NCBI RefSeq assembly: GCF_017876115.1
Contig: NZ_JAGINO010000009.1
Location: 149,258-213,257 of the forward strand
Direction: 5' to 3'
DNA from: Azospirillum picis
GTDB lineage: Bacteria; Pseudomonadota; Alphaproteobacteria; Azospirillales; Azospirillaceae
DNA: 64,000 nucleotides
The notes beneath the pieces are model-generated. The model did no database searches. It saw only the letters and a list, made by a program, of their open reading frames with translations, and was not told the origin of the DNA. Position numbers and translations under genes: made by a program. Of the stretch, positions 32,512-41,391 are shown piece after piece. Position 1 is the first letter of the stretch. Each line of letters begins with the position of its first letter.

Positions 32512-35500
32512 TCACGCCGCCCCGGCGCTGGCCATCATGCGGCGCAGGTCGTTGGGGAAGACCGGCTTGTGCAGGATGCGGAAGCCCTTGCTTTCGGCCT
32601 CCTGCTGGCGTTCGGGAGTGGTGTCGCCGGTCAGGATGATGCCGGGCACCGTACGGCCGATCATCGACTGGACGGCGACCAGCGCCTCCGGCCCCGTGCG
32701 GCCATGCTGGAGCTGGTAGTCGGCCAGCATGATCTCCGGGCAGCGCCCGTCGGCGCGCAGCCGCTCCAGCGCCTGGTCGCCCGACTTGGCGGTCACCACG
32801 TCGTAGCCCCAGCCCTCCAGGATCGCCTTCAGGCCGAGCAGGACGATGGCCTCGTCGTCGATCACCAGCACCATGCCCTTGCCGGCCGCCGGCTGTGCCG
32901 CCGGCGGCGGGGCGGGCGGCTTGGCCGCGGTCCTGCCGGCCAGCGCGCCGACCACCGCGCTCACCGCGGCACCGACCGCCGGGGCGCCGGCCGCCGGGCC
33001 GCGATCGTTGGCGACGGAACGCTGGGCCAGCGATGCGGCGGCGGCGGCGGTGCCGTTGGCCGGCCGCGGAGCGCCCAGGATCACCCGCGGGAGTTCCACC
33101 GCGAAGGCGGAGCCCTTGCCCTCCCAGGAGCGCACGGTCACCGGATGGCCGAGCAGCCGCGACAGGCGCTTGACGATGGCCAACCCCAGGCCCAGCCCGC
33201 GCTCGCTGCGCTCGCCGAGTTGGGTGAACTCCTCGAAGATGTCCTCCAGCCGGTCGGCGGGGATGCCGGCGCCAGTGTCCCACACCTCCACCCGCAGCCC
33301 GGACGGGGTGCGGCGGCACCCGATCAGGACCTTGCCCTTCGTGGTGTAGCGCAGGGCGTTCTCCACGAGGTTGCGCAGGATGCGCTCCAGATGGGCGGGA
33401 TCGGTGTGCACCCAGGCGCGGGTCGGCACGGCACGCAGCTCCAGCCCCTTCTGGGCGGCGCGCGGCCCGTATTCGGCGACCAGCCGGCCGAGCAGCAGGT
33501 TCAGCCGGACATCGACCGGAGCCGCGACGATCTTGCCGGATTCCAGCCGCGACATGTCGAGCAGGCCGTCCAGCAGCGCCTTCAGCGTGTCCAGGCCCTG
33601 GCGGATGTTGTCGAGGATGGGCAGCGCCTGATGCCCCTGCAGCCGGTCGGTCAGCGCCGCGGTGAAGAGGTAAAGCGACTGGACCGGCTGGCGCAGGTCG
33701 TGGCTGGCGGCCGCCAGGAACTTCGACTTGCCCTCGTTGGCATGGTCGGCCTCCTCGCGCGCCCGGCGCAGTTCGGCCTCGGCGCGCTTGCGGTCGGTGA
33801 CGTCGACGGCGGCGCAGGTGACGCCCTCCACCCGTCCGGCCGGGTCGCGCAGCGGGTCGACGGTCAGGTCGAAGAAGCGTTCCTCGCCCTTGCAGCGGAT
33901 GCACACCTCCTCGCGGGCGGCGATGCCGCTCTCCATCACGCGGCGCTTCAGCGCCATCATGACGTCGGTGTCCTCGCCATGATCGAACAGGTCGGTGTCG
34001 GTGCAGCCGATCAGCGCCTCCGGAGCGACGCCGAGCCATTCGGAATGGGCCCAGGTGTAGCGCAGGTCGCGGTCCTGGTTGAACACCACGACGCCGGAGT
34101 TCCGCAGGCCGGTGCGCACGCGCTCCTCGGCCACGCGCAGCGCCTCCTCGGTGCGCTTGCGCTCGGTGATGTCGATCCCCGACGCGATCAGGTGGGTGAC
34201 ATGGCCGTCAGGATCGACCATCGGCGTCAGGTTGACGTCGACCGTCAGGTCCTGCCCGTCCGGCATCCGCAGGTCGACGTCGAAGCGCGAGGACCGGCCA
34301 GCGGCCCCCACGGCCAGCGCGTTGCGCAACTGCTCCCGTCCGGCCTGATCGCCGGCCTCGCTGGCCGCCAGCCAGCAGATCTCGTCGAAGGGACGGCCAA
34401 GGATGCGGGCCGGCGGCAGGCCGGCGGCGTCCGCCGCGGCCCGGTTGACCTGGGAGACCGCGCCGTCCGGCGTCAGCACGCCGACGAAGGCCGGCAGCGC
34501 GTCCAGAACCGCGCGGATGTGGCGCTCCGACTGGCGCAGAGCCGCCTCGCGCGCCTCAAGCCGGTCGGCCATGGTGTCGAAGGCGTGGCCGAGCTGGCCG
34601 ATCTCGGACGAACGGTCCGACAGCTTGACCCGCGTGGCCGTCCGCCCCTCGCTCCAGTCGCGGGCGGCGGACACCAGGGCGTCGACCGGGCGGCGGATGA
34701 ACAGGGTGCCGCCGATCCAGGCGGCGGCGGCGGCCACCAGGAAGCCGAGCAGGCTCATCAGCAGGCCGTCGCGGGTGGCACGGTCGACCGCGCCCATCGC
34801 GGCGCCGCGATCGACGCCGACGCTGATGAAGAGGTCGCGGATGCCGGTCGCGGCCGGCGAGAAGGCCAGGATGCGTGAGGTCCCGTCGGGGCCGGGAACC
34901 GTGGTCACCCCCGCCTCCATCCCGGAGAGCAGGGGCAGGTAGCCGTCGGGAAGCCGCTCCCCGGCGCGGCCGTTGCTTCCCGGCAGCCGGACGAGGATGG
35001 TGCCGGCCCGGTCGGCCACGGTCAGGGTGGCGTTGGCGGGAAGCGGCTGGGCGGCGAAGGCGGCGGTCAGCCATGGAACGTCCAGCGACAGCGCCACCAC
35101 GCCGGCCTGCCGTCCGCTGGCATCCGCGTAGGGGCTCGCCACCGGCAGTTCGCCGCCGGCGGCGCCGGACCGGGTGATTGTCCACTCCCCGACCACAAAG
35201 CGGTTCTGCGCCATGGCGCGGCGGAAATGCGGCTGGGCGCCCAGCGTGCCGCCGACGCGCGACGGGTCGCCGCTGCACAGGATGCGGCCCTCGGCATCGG
35301 TGACCGACAGGGCGCGGTATTCGCTGGACCGGCTGGACAGCCGCTCGAGATAGGTCTGGCAGGAGGACACGTCGCCGCCGCGCAGGAAGGGCGCTTCGGC
35401 GATCGCCGTCACCATCAGCCGCGCATTGTCGATGATCCGGACATTCTCGGTCTCGACCCGGTGCAGCAGCCGCTCCGCCTGGCCGGTGACCTCGGCCTCA

Positions 35501-35598
35501 CGCTCCGAGCGCTGCTCGAGCACGCTGTAAACCTGGATGCCGATCGCTGGAAGCACGGCAAGCAGGACCAGAATGAAGAGACGCGCCAGAAGAGTCAT
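32512..35598 (-). CDS. Hybrid sensor histidine kinase (sensor, HAMP, PAS-PAS, HisKA, REC)
   Basis: A 1028-residue inner-membrane sensor. TM1 is at about 5-24, a periplasmic Cache-like domain at 30-280, TM2 at about 280-302 and HAMP at 300-350. PAS1 spans about 360-480 and PAS2 about 490-605. HisKA has the unusual H box SHDLRQPVQ near 625, HATPase_c has DTGAGIPADRLEDIFEEF and GLGLGLAIVKRL, and a C-terminal receiver follows (VLVIDDEAIVLLGLK, LADYQLQHGRTG). The SHDLRQP type is common in atypical hybrid kinases. The ATG at 35598 fits a start right before TM1; 35670 is an alternative. A CtrA box lies upstream. Confidence 0.9.
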   Translation of the reverse strand: MTLLARLFILVLLAVLPAIGIQVYSVLEQRSEREAEVTGQAERLLHRVETENVRIIDNARLMVTAIAEAPFLRGGDVSSCQTYLERLSSRSSEYRALSVTDAEGRILCSGDPSRVGGTLGAQPHFRRAMAQNRFVVGEWTITRSGAAGGELPVASPYADASGRQAGVVALSLDVPWLTAAFAAQPLPANATLTVADRAGTILVRLPGSNGRAGERLPDGYLPLLSGMEAGVTTVPGPDGTSRILAFSPAATGIRDLFISVGVDRGAAMGAVDRATRDGLLMSLLGFLVAAAAAWIGGTLFIRRPVDALVSAARDWSEGRTATRVKLSDRSSEIGQLGHAFDTMADRLEAREAALRQSERHIRAVLDALPAFVGVLTPDGAVSQVNRAAADAAGLPPARILGRPFDEICWLAASEAGDQAGREQLRNALAVGAAGRSSRFDVDLRMPDGQDLTVDVNLTPMVDPDGHVTHLIASGIDITERKRTEEALRVAEERVRTGLRNSGVVVFNQDRDLRYTWAHSEWLGVAPEALIGCTDTDLFDHGEDTDVMMALKRRVMESGIAAREEVCIRCKGEERFFDLTVDPLRDPAGRVEGVTCAAVDVTDRKRAEAELRRAREEADHANEGKSKFLAAASHDLRQPVQSLYLFTAALTDRLQGHQALPILDNIRQGLDTLKALLDGLLDMSRLESGKIVAAPVDVRLNLLLGRLVAEYGPRAAQKGLELRAVPTRAWVHTDPAHLERILRNLVENALRYTTKGKVLIGCRRTPSGLRVEVWDTGAGIPADRLEDIFEEFTQLGERSERGLGLGLAIVKRLSRLLGHPVTVRSWEGKGSAFAVELPRVILGAPRPANGTAAAAASLAQRSVANDRGPAAGAPAVGAAVSAVVGALAGRTAAKPPAPPPAAQPAAGKGMVLVIDDEAIVLLGLKAILEGWGYDVVTAKSGDQALERLRADGRCPEIMLADYQLQHGRTGPEALVAVQSMIGRTVPGIILTGDTTPERQQEAESKGFRILHKPVFPNDLRRMMASAGAA

Positions 35599-35689
35599 GA
35601 TGCGGACACTGCTCCCATCACCAAGCCGACCGGATGGATCGCCGCATGCGTCCACCGTGTCGCCGCTCATAGGGCTAACGCATTCTTGG

Positions 35690-35705
35690 TTAAGCGCTGG
35701 TTAAC
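35690..35705 (-). promoter_or_regulatory. CtrA-type box TTAA-N7-TTAAC
   Basis: TTAA (35690-35693), seven bases, TTAAC (35701-35705). The reverse strand also reads TTAA-N7-TTAACC. On the minus strand TATGAG (35671-35666) may be the -10 of the hybrid-kinase promoter, putting the box near -38. The 391-bp spacer up to the amidoligase gene otherwise holds only the hairpin at 35913-35942. Confidence 0.65.
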
Positions 35706-35912
35706 CCTGAAAATTGGACAACAACAAGGAGGATAATCAGCAGACGAGAACACGGTCTCAGCCGAAATTGCGGCGGACCGCTGCGGGTTTGCACCAAGCT
35801 TTATATCATATTTCCCTGGTTACGCCTCCTTCGAACGGGGTACTCGGCTGCCGAAAGGGTGGGAGATGGTGCAAGTGATGCGCGATCATTATGGAAGCTC
35901 CTTCCCGTGCCC

Positions 35913-35942
35913 GCCGCGATCCCCGGCATCACGGATCGCGGC
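35913..35942. repeat. 10-bp-stem hairpin upstream of the amidoligase gene
   Basis: Perfect arms GCCGCGATCC (35913-35922) and GGATCGCGGC (35933-35942) with a 10-nt loop, ending 47 bp before the ATG. It may be an operator, an attenuator or simply a structured leader. Confidence 0.55.
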
Positions 35943-35989
35943 ACAGCCGTGCGGGAACAGGGCGGGCACTGGCTTGTTGATGGCTTGCA

Positions 35990-37036
35990 ATGACCGAACC
36001 CTTCCATATCCCCCCGCTCCGCACCGCCCCCGATGGCACGCCGCGCCGCGTCGGGGTGGAGCTTGAATTCGCAGACCTGGACGCGCCGTCGGCCGCCGCC
36101 TGCGTGCACGAGCTGTTCGGTGGCACCGTCACCCGCGAGAACCCACACCGCTGCACGGTGAGCGGGACGACGCTGGGCGATTTCACCGTCGAGCTGGACA
36201 TGCGCTCCGCCCATCCCGGCAAGGGCGGGGCGGCGGTGCTCGATCCGCTGCGTCCGCTGTGGGGGAACATCGGCAGCCTGGTGATGCCCTTCGAGATCGC
36301 GGCGCCGCCGGTCTCCTTCGACCGGCTGCCCGATCTGGAGGCGCTGGTCGCCGCGCTGCGCGCCCGCGGCGCCGCCGGCACGGACGCCAGCCCGCTGTTC
36401 GCCTTCGGCCTGCACTTCAACCCCGAGGTCGCGCGGACCGACGGCAACTATGTCCTGGATCACCTGAAGGCGTTCCTGGTCCTGGCGCCCTGGCTCCGGC
36501 GCGAGATCCGCGTCGACCCGACCCGGCGCCTGTCCGGCTTCATCGCCGCCTTCCCGCCGGCCTATGCGGCGCGGGTGGCCGACCCCGGCTACCGCCCGGA
36601 ACTCGGGGGCCTGATCGACGACTATCTGGCCGACAACCCGACCCGAAACCGCGAGCTCGACCTGTTCCCGCTGTTCGCCTTCCTCGACCGCGACCGCCTG
36701 GCCGCGGCGATGCAGGACCCGCACATCCGGCCGCGTCCCACCTTCCACTACCGGCTGCCCAACGCGCGGCTGAGTGATCCGGCCTGGTCGCTGGCCGCCG
36801 ACTGGAACCGCTGGGTGACGGTGGAGCGGCTGGCTGCCGACCGCGGCCTGCTGGACCGGCTGGGCGCCGACTACCGCGCGGCGGTCGAAGCACAGGCGCT
36901 GGGCACCTGGCCCGAGGCCGTCGATGCCTTCCTGTCGGCCAATCCCGGCATCCATGGCCCTGTGCCCTATGATGGCGGCGACAGCCATGGCGGCGATGGG
37001 GACCATCCCCCGGCGTCGGCCCTCCGGACCGGCTGA
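35990..37036 (+). CDS. Amidoligase-family (ATP-dependent carboxylate-amine ligase fold) protein
   Basis: A 348-residue protein of the amidoligase (glutamine synthetase/GCS-like fold) family: the N-terminal strand RRVGVELEFADL (about 19-30) carries the first metal Glu pair, FTVELDM follows near 65, and FAFGLHFNPEV near 137 supplies His/Asn, with the ending rich in Trp/Arg (SLAADWNRWVTVERL). These enzymes form amide bonds with ATP. The partner gene 10 bp downstream encodes a C26 gamma-glutamyl peptidase, the conserved pairing predicted for small peptide or amide metabolites. The substrate is unknown. Confidence 0.82.
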   Translation: MTEPFHIPPLRTAPDGTPRRVGVELEFADLDAPSAAACVHELFGGTVTRENPHRCTVSGTTLGDFTVELDMRSAHPGKGGAAVLDPLRPLWGNIGSLVMPFEIAAPPVSFDRLPDLEALVAALRARGAAGTDASPLFAFGLHFNPEVARTDGNYVLDHLKAFLVLAPWLRREIRVDPTRRLSGFIAAFPPAYAARVADPGYRPELGGLIDDYLADNPTRNRELDLFPLFAFLDRDRLAAAMQDPHIRPRPTFHYRLPNARLSDPAWSLAADWNRWVTVERLAADRGLLDRLGADYRAAVEAQALGTWPEAVDAFLSANPGIHGPVPYDGGDSHGGDGDHPPASALRTG

Positions 37037-37046
37037 GGAGGCGCCC

Positions 37047-37826
37047 ATGGCCGCCATCGTCGGCAGGACCCGGCCGCTGGTCGGCATCACCGCATCCGTC
37101 CACGGCAGCCGCATCGCCGCGCTGGCGAACCGGCTGGCGCTCTGGCGTGCCGGCGCCTCGGCCGTCCGCATCACCGCGGAGGCCCCCTTCCCGATCGACC
37201 GGCTCGACGCGCTGGTGGTCGGGGGTGGCGACGACATCGACGCCTCCCTCTATGGCGAATCGGCCCGGCCGCACATCCGCATCGATCCCGAACGCGACCG
37301 GCTGGAGATGAGGGCGCTGGACTGCGCCGCCCGGCTCGGGCTGCCGGTGCTGGGCATCTGCCGGGGATCGCAGATGATCAACGTGCACCGCGGCGGCTCG
37401 CTCCACGTCGACATCCACGAGGTCTACGAGGAAGCCCCGCACATGCGCACGGTGCTGCCGCGCAAGCGCATCTGGATCGAGCCGGACAGCCGCCTCTACC
37501 ACATCCTCGGCATTGCGGAATGCCGGGTGAACGCCCTGCACCACCAGTCGGTCGACCGGGTCGGCGAGGGGCTGCGCGTGGTCGCGCGTGAGCGGGCGGG
37601 CGTCGTCCAGGGCATTGAGGCCCCGGCTGAGCCCTTCCTGATCGGCGTGCAATGGCATCCGGAATATCTGGTCGGCGATTCGCGCCAGCAGGGCCTGTTC
37701 CGCCGTCTGGTCGCCACCGCCGCCGGAACCGCCCCAGGCGACGAGTTCGGGGGCGAGTTCGGCAACGCGTTTACCGAGGACGACGCCGGGCAGGCGGCAC
37801 GCGACCGCATCCGCGTGTCCGGCTGA
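37047..37826 (+). CDS. Class I glutamine amidotransferase-like / peptidase C26 family hydrolase
   Basis: A 259-residue PuuD-like protein. It has VVGGGDDIDASLYG near 57-70, the nucleophile elbow GICRGSQMINV (Cys near 112), HHQSVDRVG near 168-176 and the catalytic His/Glu in VQWHPEYL near 209. It would hydrolyse gamma-glutamyl bonds. The ATG at 37047 is preceded by GAGGAGG. It directly follows the amidoligase gene as a two-gene operon, so one enzyme likely builds and the other trims or recycles an amide. Confidence 0.88.
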   Translation: MAAIVGRTRPLVGITASVHGSRIAALANRLALWRAGASAVRITAEAPFPIDRLDALVVGGGDDIDASLYGESARPHIRIDPERDRLEMRALDCAARLGLPVLGICRGSQMINVHRGGSLHVDIHEVYEEAPHMRTVLPRKRIWIEPDSRLYHILGIAECRVNALHHQSVDRVGEGLRVVARERAGVVQGIEAPAEPFLIGVQWHPEYLVGDSRQQGLFRRLVATAAGTAPGDEFGGEFGNAFTEDDAGQAARDRIRVSG

Positions 37827-38018
37827 ACAGCCGCGAGCACGCCACCGATACGCCACCGATACGACGGTTCTCCGCTGCGATGCCCCCAGCCCCCGACCCC
37901 CGCCCCCGGCGGCTGCGGATCGCGGCTGAAGGCCATGGGAACGGCATTGCACACTCCCGGAACGCGACAGGCGCCGCCGGAGGGATGGCTCCGGGGCGCC
38001 TGTTCGCTGAAGCGGTCG

Positions 38019-38063
38019 GCCGTCCTCCGTCTCCGGACCGATGACCCGGAGACGGAGGACGGC
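38019..38063 (-). terminator. 18-bp perfect hairpin downstream of the low-complexity secreted protein
   Basis: Perfect 18-bp arms (38019-38036 and 38046-38063; start GCCGTCCTCCG) with a 9-nt loop, 16 bp after the stop of the minus-strand gene. There is no T tract. The 253-bp spacer between the C26 gene and this gene holds nothing else I recognise. Confidence 0.7.
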
Positions 38064-38079
38064 GACCCGATGGCGGTGC

Positions 38080-38439
38080 TTAGTTGCCGCCGCCGCCCGA
38101 GCCCTGGTCGGCACCGCAGTTCGGGGTGCCCGGCGGGCAGTGGGTGCCGGTCGCGGTCTGGTTGTCGCGCGGGATGTTGCTGCCGGTGTTGTTGCCCATG
38201 CCCGACGGGGCGGTGGTGACGCCCGGAACCGGCGAGGTCGTCGAGCTGCCGCTGTAGGTGCCGGTCGTGCCGCCGGTGGAGCCGGCCTGCGGCGAGGTGG
38301 TGGCGCCCGGAGCGGTGTGGACGACACCGTCCGGCCCCACGCGGGTGGTGCCGTCCATGGTGTTTCCGGTGGTCTGGGCCATGGCCGAACCTGCCATCAG
38401 GATCACGGCCGAAACGGCGCCGATCATCAGGTTACGCAT
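38080..38439 (-). CDS. Small secreted Gly/Thr/Ser-rich protein
   Basis: 119 residues. A clean signal peptide (MRNLMIGAVSAVILMAGSAMAQ, cleavage after residue 21) is followed by a low-complexity Thr/Gly/Ser/Pro-rich mature region with two cysteines near the C-terminus (HCPPGTPNCG) and a poly-Gly end. No family is recognised. Similar small secreted proteins in this window (45711-46364 and the 41388-41966 lipoprotein) share the TGxYSGSSTT-like stretch, which hints at a local family of envelope proteins. Confidence 0.75.
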   Translation of the reverse strand: MRNLMIGAVSAVILMAGSAMAQTTGNTMDGTTRVGPDGVVHTAPGATTSPQAGSTGGTTGTYSGSSTTSPVPGVTTAPSGMGNNTGSNIPRDNQTATGTHCPPGTPNCGADQGSGGGGN

Positions 38440-38767
38440 CCTCGAACTCCTTCATGGTGGCAACGCCTGCAGATGGGCGTCTTTTCCGAACGGCACGGAT
38501 CTGATGCCGATGACCGGCTCCGCACCCCGTTCGCCGATATTCAACAAAGCAATCCCGAGTTGGTTTCGTGTGAAGCGTTGACATTGCGCGGAAACCATGC
38601 AGGGGCGTTTGGCGAGGGGAAGTCCCCTTCGGCGTGACCCGGACGCCCCGCCGCCGCCGCGGGAACAACGTCGCGACGCATGGGTTCAAGGCCCGGGGCG
38701 AAAGGCCCGCCCGCCGGACAGCGTTCGCCGGTATGACAACGCCGCCCCAGACAGGCGCCCGACCACG
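38440..38767. other. Intergenic region without a recognisable gene
   Basis: About 330 bp between the divergent secreted-protein and phospholipase D genes. It has mixed base composition in its first half and no supported ORF. No consensus promoter, CtrA or FNR box was found. A short GGGGAAGTCCCC palindrome lies near 38617-38628. Confidence 0.5.
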
Positions 38768-40375
38768 ATGAAGCCAGACCATCCCGCCCCCTTCCGCCGT
38801 TCGCCGAACCCCGCCGACCGGCGGGCCGAACCCGTGTTGCGCCCCGGCGCCACCTGCTGGCGGACCGAGCGCGCCGGGCGGGTGGCCGTGCTGGTCGACG
38901 GCGCCGACTATTTCACCGCCGCCCGCGCCGCGATGGAACGGGCGAGGCGCTCCATCCTGCTGATCGGCTGGGACATCGACCCGCGCATGCGGCTCGACCC
39001 GACCCGGCCGGAAACGCTCGGCCGTTTCCTGACCCGCCTGATGCGCTCGCGGCCGGAGCTTCACATCCGGGCGCTGAAATGGGACATGCCCTTTCCCATC
39101 GAGTTGGAGCATCCGCACGAGCCGCTGGAGCGCCTGGACCGCAGCACCGGCCGGCGGCTGAACGCCCGTCTCGATTCCGAGCTGCCGGTCGGTGCCGCCC
39201 AGCACCAGAAGCTGCTGATCGTCGATGACGCCCTGGCCTTCTGCGGCGGCATCGACCTGTCCTTCGACCGCTGGGACACCTCGGAGCACCGCGACGACGA
39301 CCCGCGCCGCCTCTGCCCCAATGGCGAGCCCTACGGCCCGCGGCATGACGTGATGATGATGGTCGACGGCGACGCCGCCCGCGCGCTGGCCGAACTAGGG
39401 CGGGAACGCTGGCGCTGCGCCACCGGCGAGACGCTGGAGCCCTGCCCGGCGCCGGAACACGACCCGTGGCCGGACTGTCCGCTGCCCGACTGCAGCCATC
39501 CGGTGATGACCGACGTCATGGTCGGGGTGTCGCGCACCCTTCCCGCCACCGCCACGCTGGCGACCGTCCGCGAGGGCGAGGCGCTGACCTTCGCGGCGAT
39601 CGCGGCGGCGGAACGGACGATCTATCTGGAGAACCAGTATTTCGCCTCCGCCCGCGTCGCCGAGGCGCTGGCCCGCCGGCTGGCGGAGCCCGACGGGCCG
39701 GAGGTGGTGCTGGTGGTGTCGATGGAAAGCCCGAGCTGGTTCGACCGCATGGCGATGGACACGCCGCGCTCGGTCGCCCTGCGCTGCCTGCGCGACGCCG
39801 ACCGGCATGGCCGGCTGCGGGCCATGACCCCGGTCACCGAGGCCGGCAAGCCGGTGATCGTCCACTCCAAGGTGATGGTGGTGGACGGCCGGCTGCTGCG
39901 CATCGGGTCGTCGAACCTCAACAACCGCTCGATGGGGTACGACACCGAATGCGACCTCACGGTCGAGGCGCCGCTGCCGGAAGGACCGGAGCGGGTGGCG
40001 GTGGCCGACGCCATCGTCGGCGTGCGCAACCGGCTGCTGGCCGAGCATATGGGCATCGCCCCCGAGCGGCTGAGGGCCGCCGTCCGGGAAGCCGGCAGCC
40101 TGGTCGCCGCCATGGACCGCCTGCAAAAGCCGTCCGGCCGGCGGCTGGAGCCGCTGCCGGCCGACGACCCCAGCCTGACCGAGCAGGCCTTCGCTGCGCT
40201 GCGCATCGCCGATCCCGACGATCCGGAGGAGGCCTGGGCTCCCTGGAAACGCCTGCCGGCTCCTCCCCGCTCCGCCCTTCGCGCCGCGGGCGCGGCGCTG
40301 CTGACGGTCGGTCTGGCGGCCGGGCTCTGGGGGATGACGCGGGCGGCCAACGGCAGGCGGCCATCCAACTCCTGA
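38768..40375 (+). CDS. Phospholipase D-family protein with two HKD motifs
   Basis: A 535-residue protein. HKD motif 1 is HQKLLIVDD followed by GGIDLSFDRWD (about 145-165), and motif 2 is HSKVMVVDG followed by IGSSNLNNRSMGYDTE (about 365-395). Residues about 510-530 form a C-terminal membrane helix. The spacing and RWD/NNRS contexts match cardiolipin synthase/PLD-like transphosphatidylases of the VTT-PLD group. There is no N-terminal signal. The start is the ATG at 38768. It probably acts in phospholipid head-group exchange or degradation. Confidence 0.88.
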   Translation: MKPDHPAPFRRSPNPADRRAEPVLRPGATCWRTERAGRVAVLVDGADYFTAARAAMERARRSILLIGWDIDPRMRLDPTRPETLGRFLTRLMRSRPELHIRALKWDMPFPIELEHPHEPLERLDRSTGRRLNARLDSELPVGAAQHQKLLIVDDALAFCGGIDLSFDRWDTSEHRDDDPRRLCPNGEPYGPRHDVMMMVDGDAARALAELGRERWRCATGETLEPCPAPEHDPWPDCPLPDCSHPVMTDVMVGVSRTLPATATLATVREGEALTFAAIAAAERTIYLENQYFASARVAEALARRLAEPDGPEVVLVVSMESPSWFDRMAMDTPRSVALRCLRDADRHGRLRAMTPVTEAGKPVIVHSKVMVVDGRLLRIGSSNLNNRSMGYDTECDLTVEAPLPEGPERVAVADAIVGVRNRLLAEHMGIAPERLRAAVREAGSLVAAMDRLQKPSGRRLEPLPADDPSLTEQAFAALRIADPDDPEEAWAPWKRLPAPPRSALRAAGAALLTVGLAAGLWGMTRAANGRRPSNS

Positions 40376-40488
40376 CCCCTGCCGCCCCCTTAATCCTGCG
40401 CCCGGCGGCCCGGCCGGCGGAACCGTCATGACCTGTCCGCCCGGCCGCCGGAACCTCGTCCGGGGGGCCGCCTTCACGACCAGCGGAA

Positions 40489-40519
40489 AGAAAAAAGCCC
40501 GGCTTCGTGGAGCCGGGCT
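40489..40519 (-). terminator. Rho-independent terminator of the lipoprotein/OmpA operon
   Basis: On the minus strand AGCCCGGCT / AGCCGGGCT (40519-40511 and 40504-40496, 6-nt loop) is followed by a run of T (the AAAAAA at 40491-40496 on the plus strand). Confidence 0.9.
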
Positions 40520-40584
40520 CAAGGAGCGCAGGGTGGGGAACAGGGGGGCGCGGCGGGTTGCGGCGCCCCCCGGAACCGGATCGA

Positions 40585-41391
40585 TCAGGGCCGGGTCTGT
40601 GCGACCGTGCCGTCGTCGGAGATGACGATCTCGACCCGGCGGTTCTGCTGGCGGCCGGCATCGTTGCTGTTACTGGCGACCGGCTGGGCCTCGCCCATGC
40701 CCTGGGTGACGATGCGCGACGGCGAGACGCCGCGGGCGGTCAGGGCATCGCGGACGGCCTGGGCGCGGGCCTCCGACAGGCGGAGGTTGGTGGCGTCGCT
40801 GCCGGTATTGTCGGTGTGGCCCTCGATCCGCACGGTGCGGGCCGGATGGGCCTGCAGGAACTGGGCAAGCCGGTCGACGCGGTCATAGGCGCCGGAGGTC
40901 AGCTCGGCCCGGCCGGTGGCGAACAGGATGTCCCCCAGCGTCATGACCAGGCCGCGCTCGGTGCGTTGCGCCTGCAGGTCGCGGAGCTGCTGTTCGAGTT
41001 CGGTGTTGCGGGCCTGGAGCCGGTAGGTGTCGGCGTTGGCGACCACGGTCTGGGCGCCCTTGACGCCGGCGGTCTCCTCGGCGATCCGCACGCGCTGGCT
41101 CACCAGATAGGCTTGGTGATCGACTTCGGAGGCGGCGGCGCCCTGGTCACGCATCGCCTCGGCCCGGCGCAGCGCCTGTTCGGCGTCGCGAAGCTGCAGC
41201 GGCGCGTTGGCCGCGACCTGCGGGTTCGCCGAGGCGAGGCTGTATTGCTGGCGGGCCTGCATCAGCGCGGCGCTGTCGGTCGGCTGGCTGGCGCAGCCGG
41301 CAAGGCCGAGCCCGAGGCCGGCCAGGACGAGAAGGGCACGGGCGGCGGTGGCCGTCCGGGGCGCTCCGTTGCGCATGGAATTGGCGATCAT
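40585..41391 (-). CDS. Lipoprotein with DUF4398 and OmpA C-terminal domain
   Basis: A 268-residue lipoprotein. The signal peptide has lipobox LGLAGC (Cys about 33), followed by a DUF4398-like helical region with long coiled coil (about 45-145, DAEQALRRAEAMRDQG, QARNTELEQQLRDLQAQ). An OmpA-like domain follows (about 150-260): LGDILFATGRAELTSGAYDRVDRLAQFL, RIEGHTDNTGSD, LSEARAQAVRDAL, RRVEIVI. It would link the outer membrane to peptidoglycan. Its start overlaps the stop of the upstream DUF4398 gene (ATGA). Confidence 0.92.
   Translation of the reverse strand: MIANSMRNGAPRTATAARALLVLAGLGLGLAGCASQPTDSAALMQARQQYSLASANPQVAANAPLQLRDAEQALRRAEAMRDQGAAASEVDHQAYLVSQRVRIAEETAGVKGAQTVVANADTYRLQARNTELEQQLRDLQAQRTERGLVMTLGDILFATGRAELTSGAYDRVDRLAQFLQAHPARTVRIEGHTDNTGSDATNLRLSEARAQAVRDALTARGVSPSRIVTQGMGEAQPVASNSNDAGRQQNRRVEIVISDDGTVAQTRP

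Noticed and set aside
32569..34878. 769-residue plus-strand frame opposite the second hybrid kinase
   Set aside because: Shadow frame without domains; the opposite strand encodes the kinase.
35726..35740. AAGGAGG in the spacer upstream of the amidoligase gene, suggesting a small ORF
   Set aside because: No ATG, GTG or TTG lies at a suitable distance; only ATA follows, and no open frame of useful length starts there.
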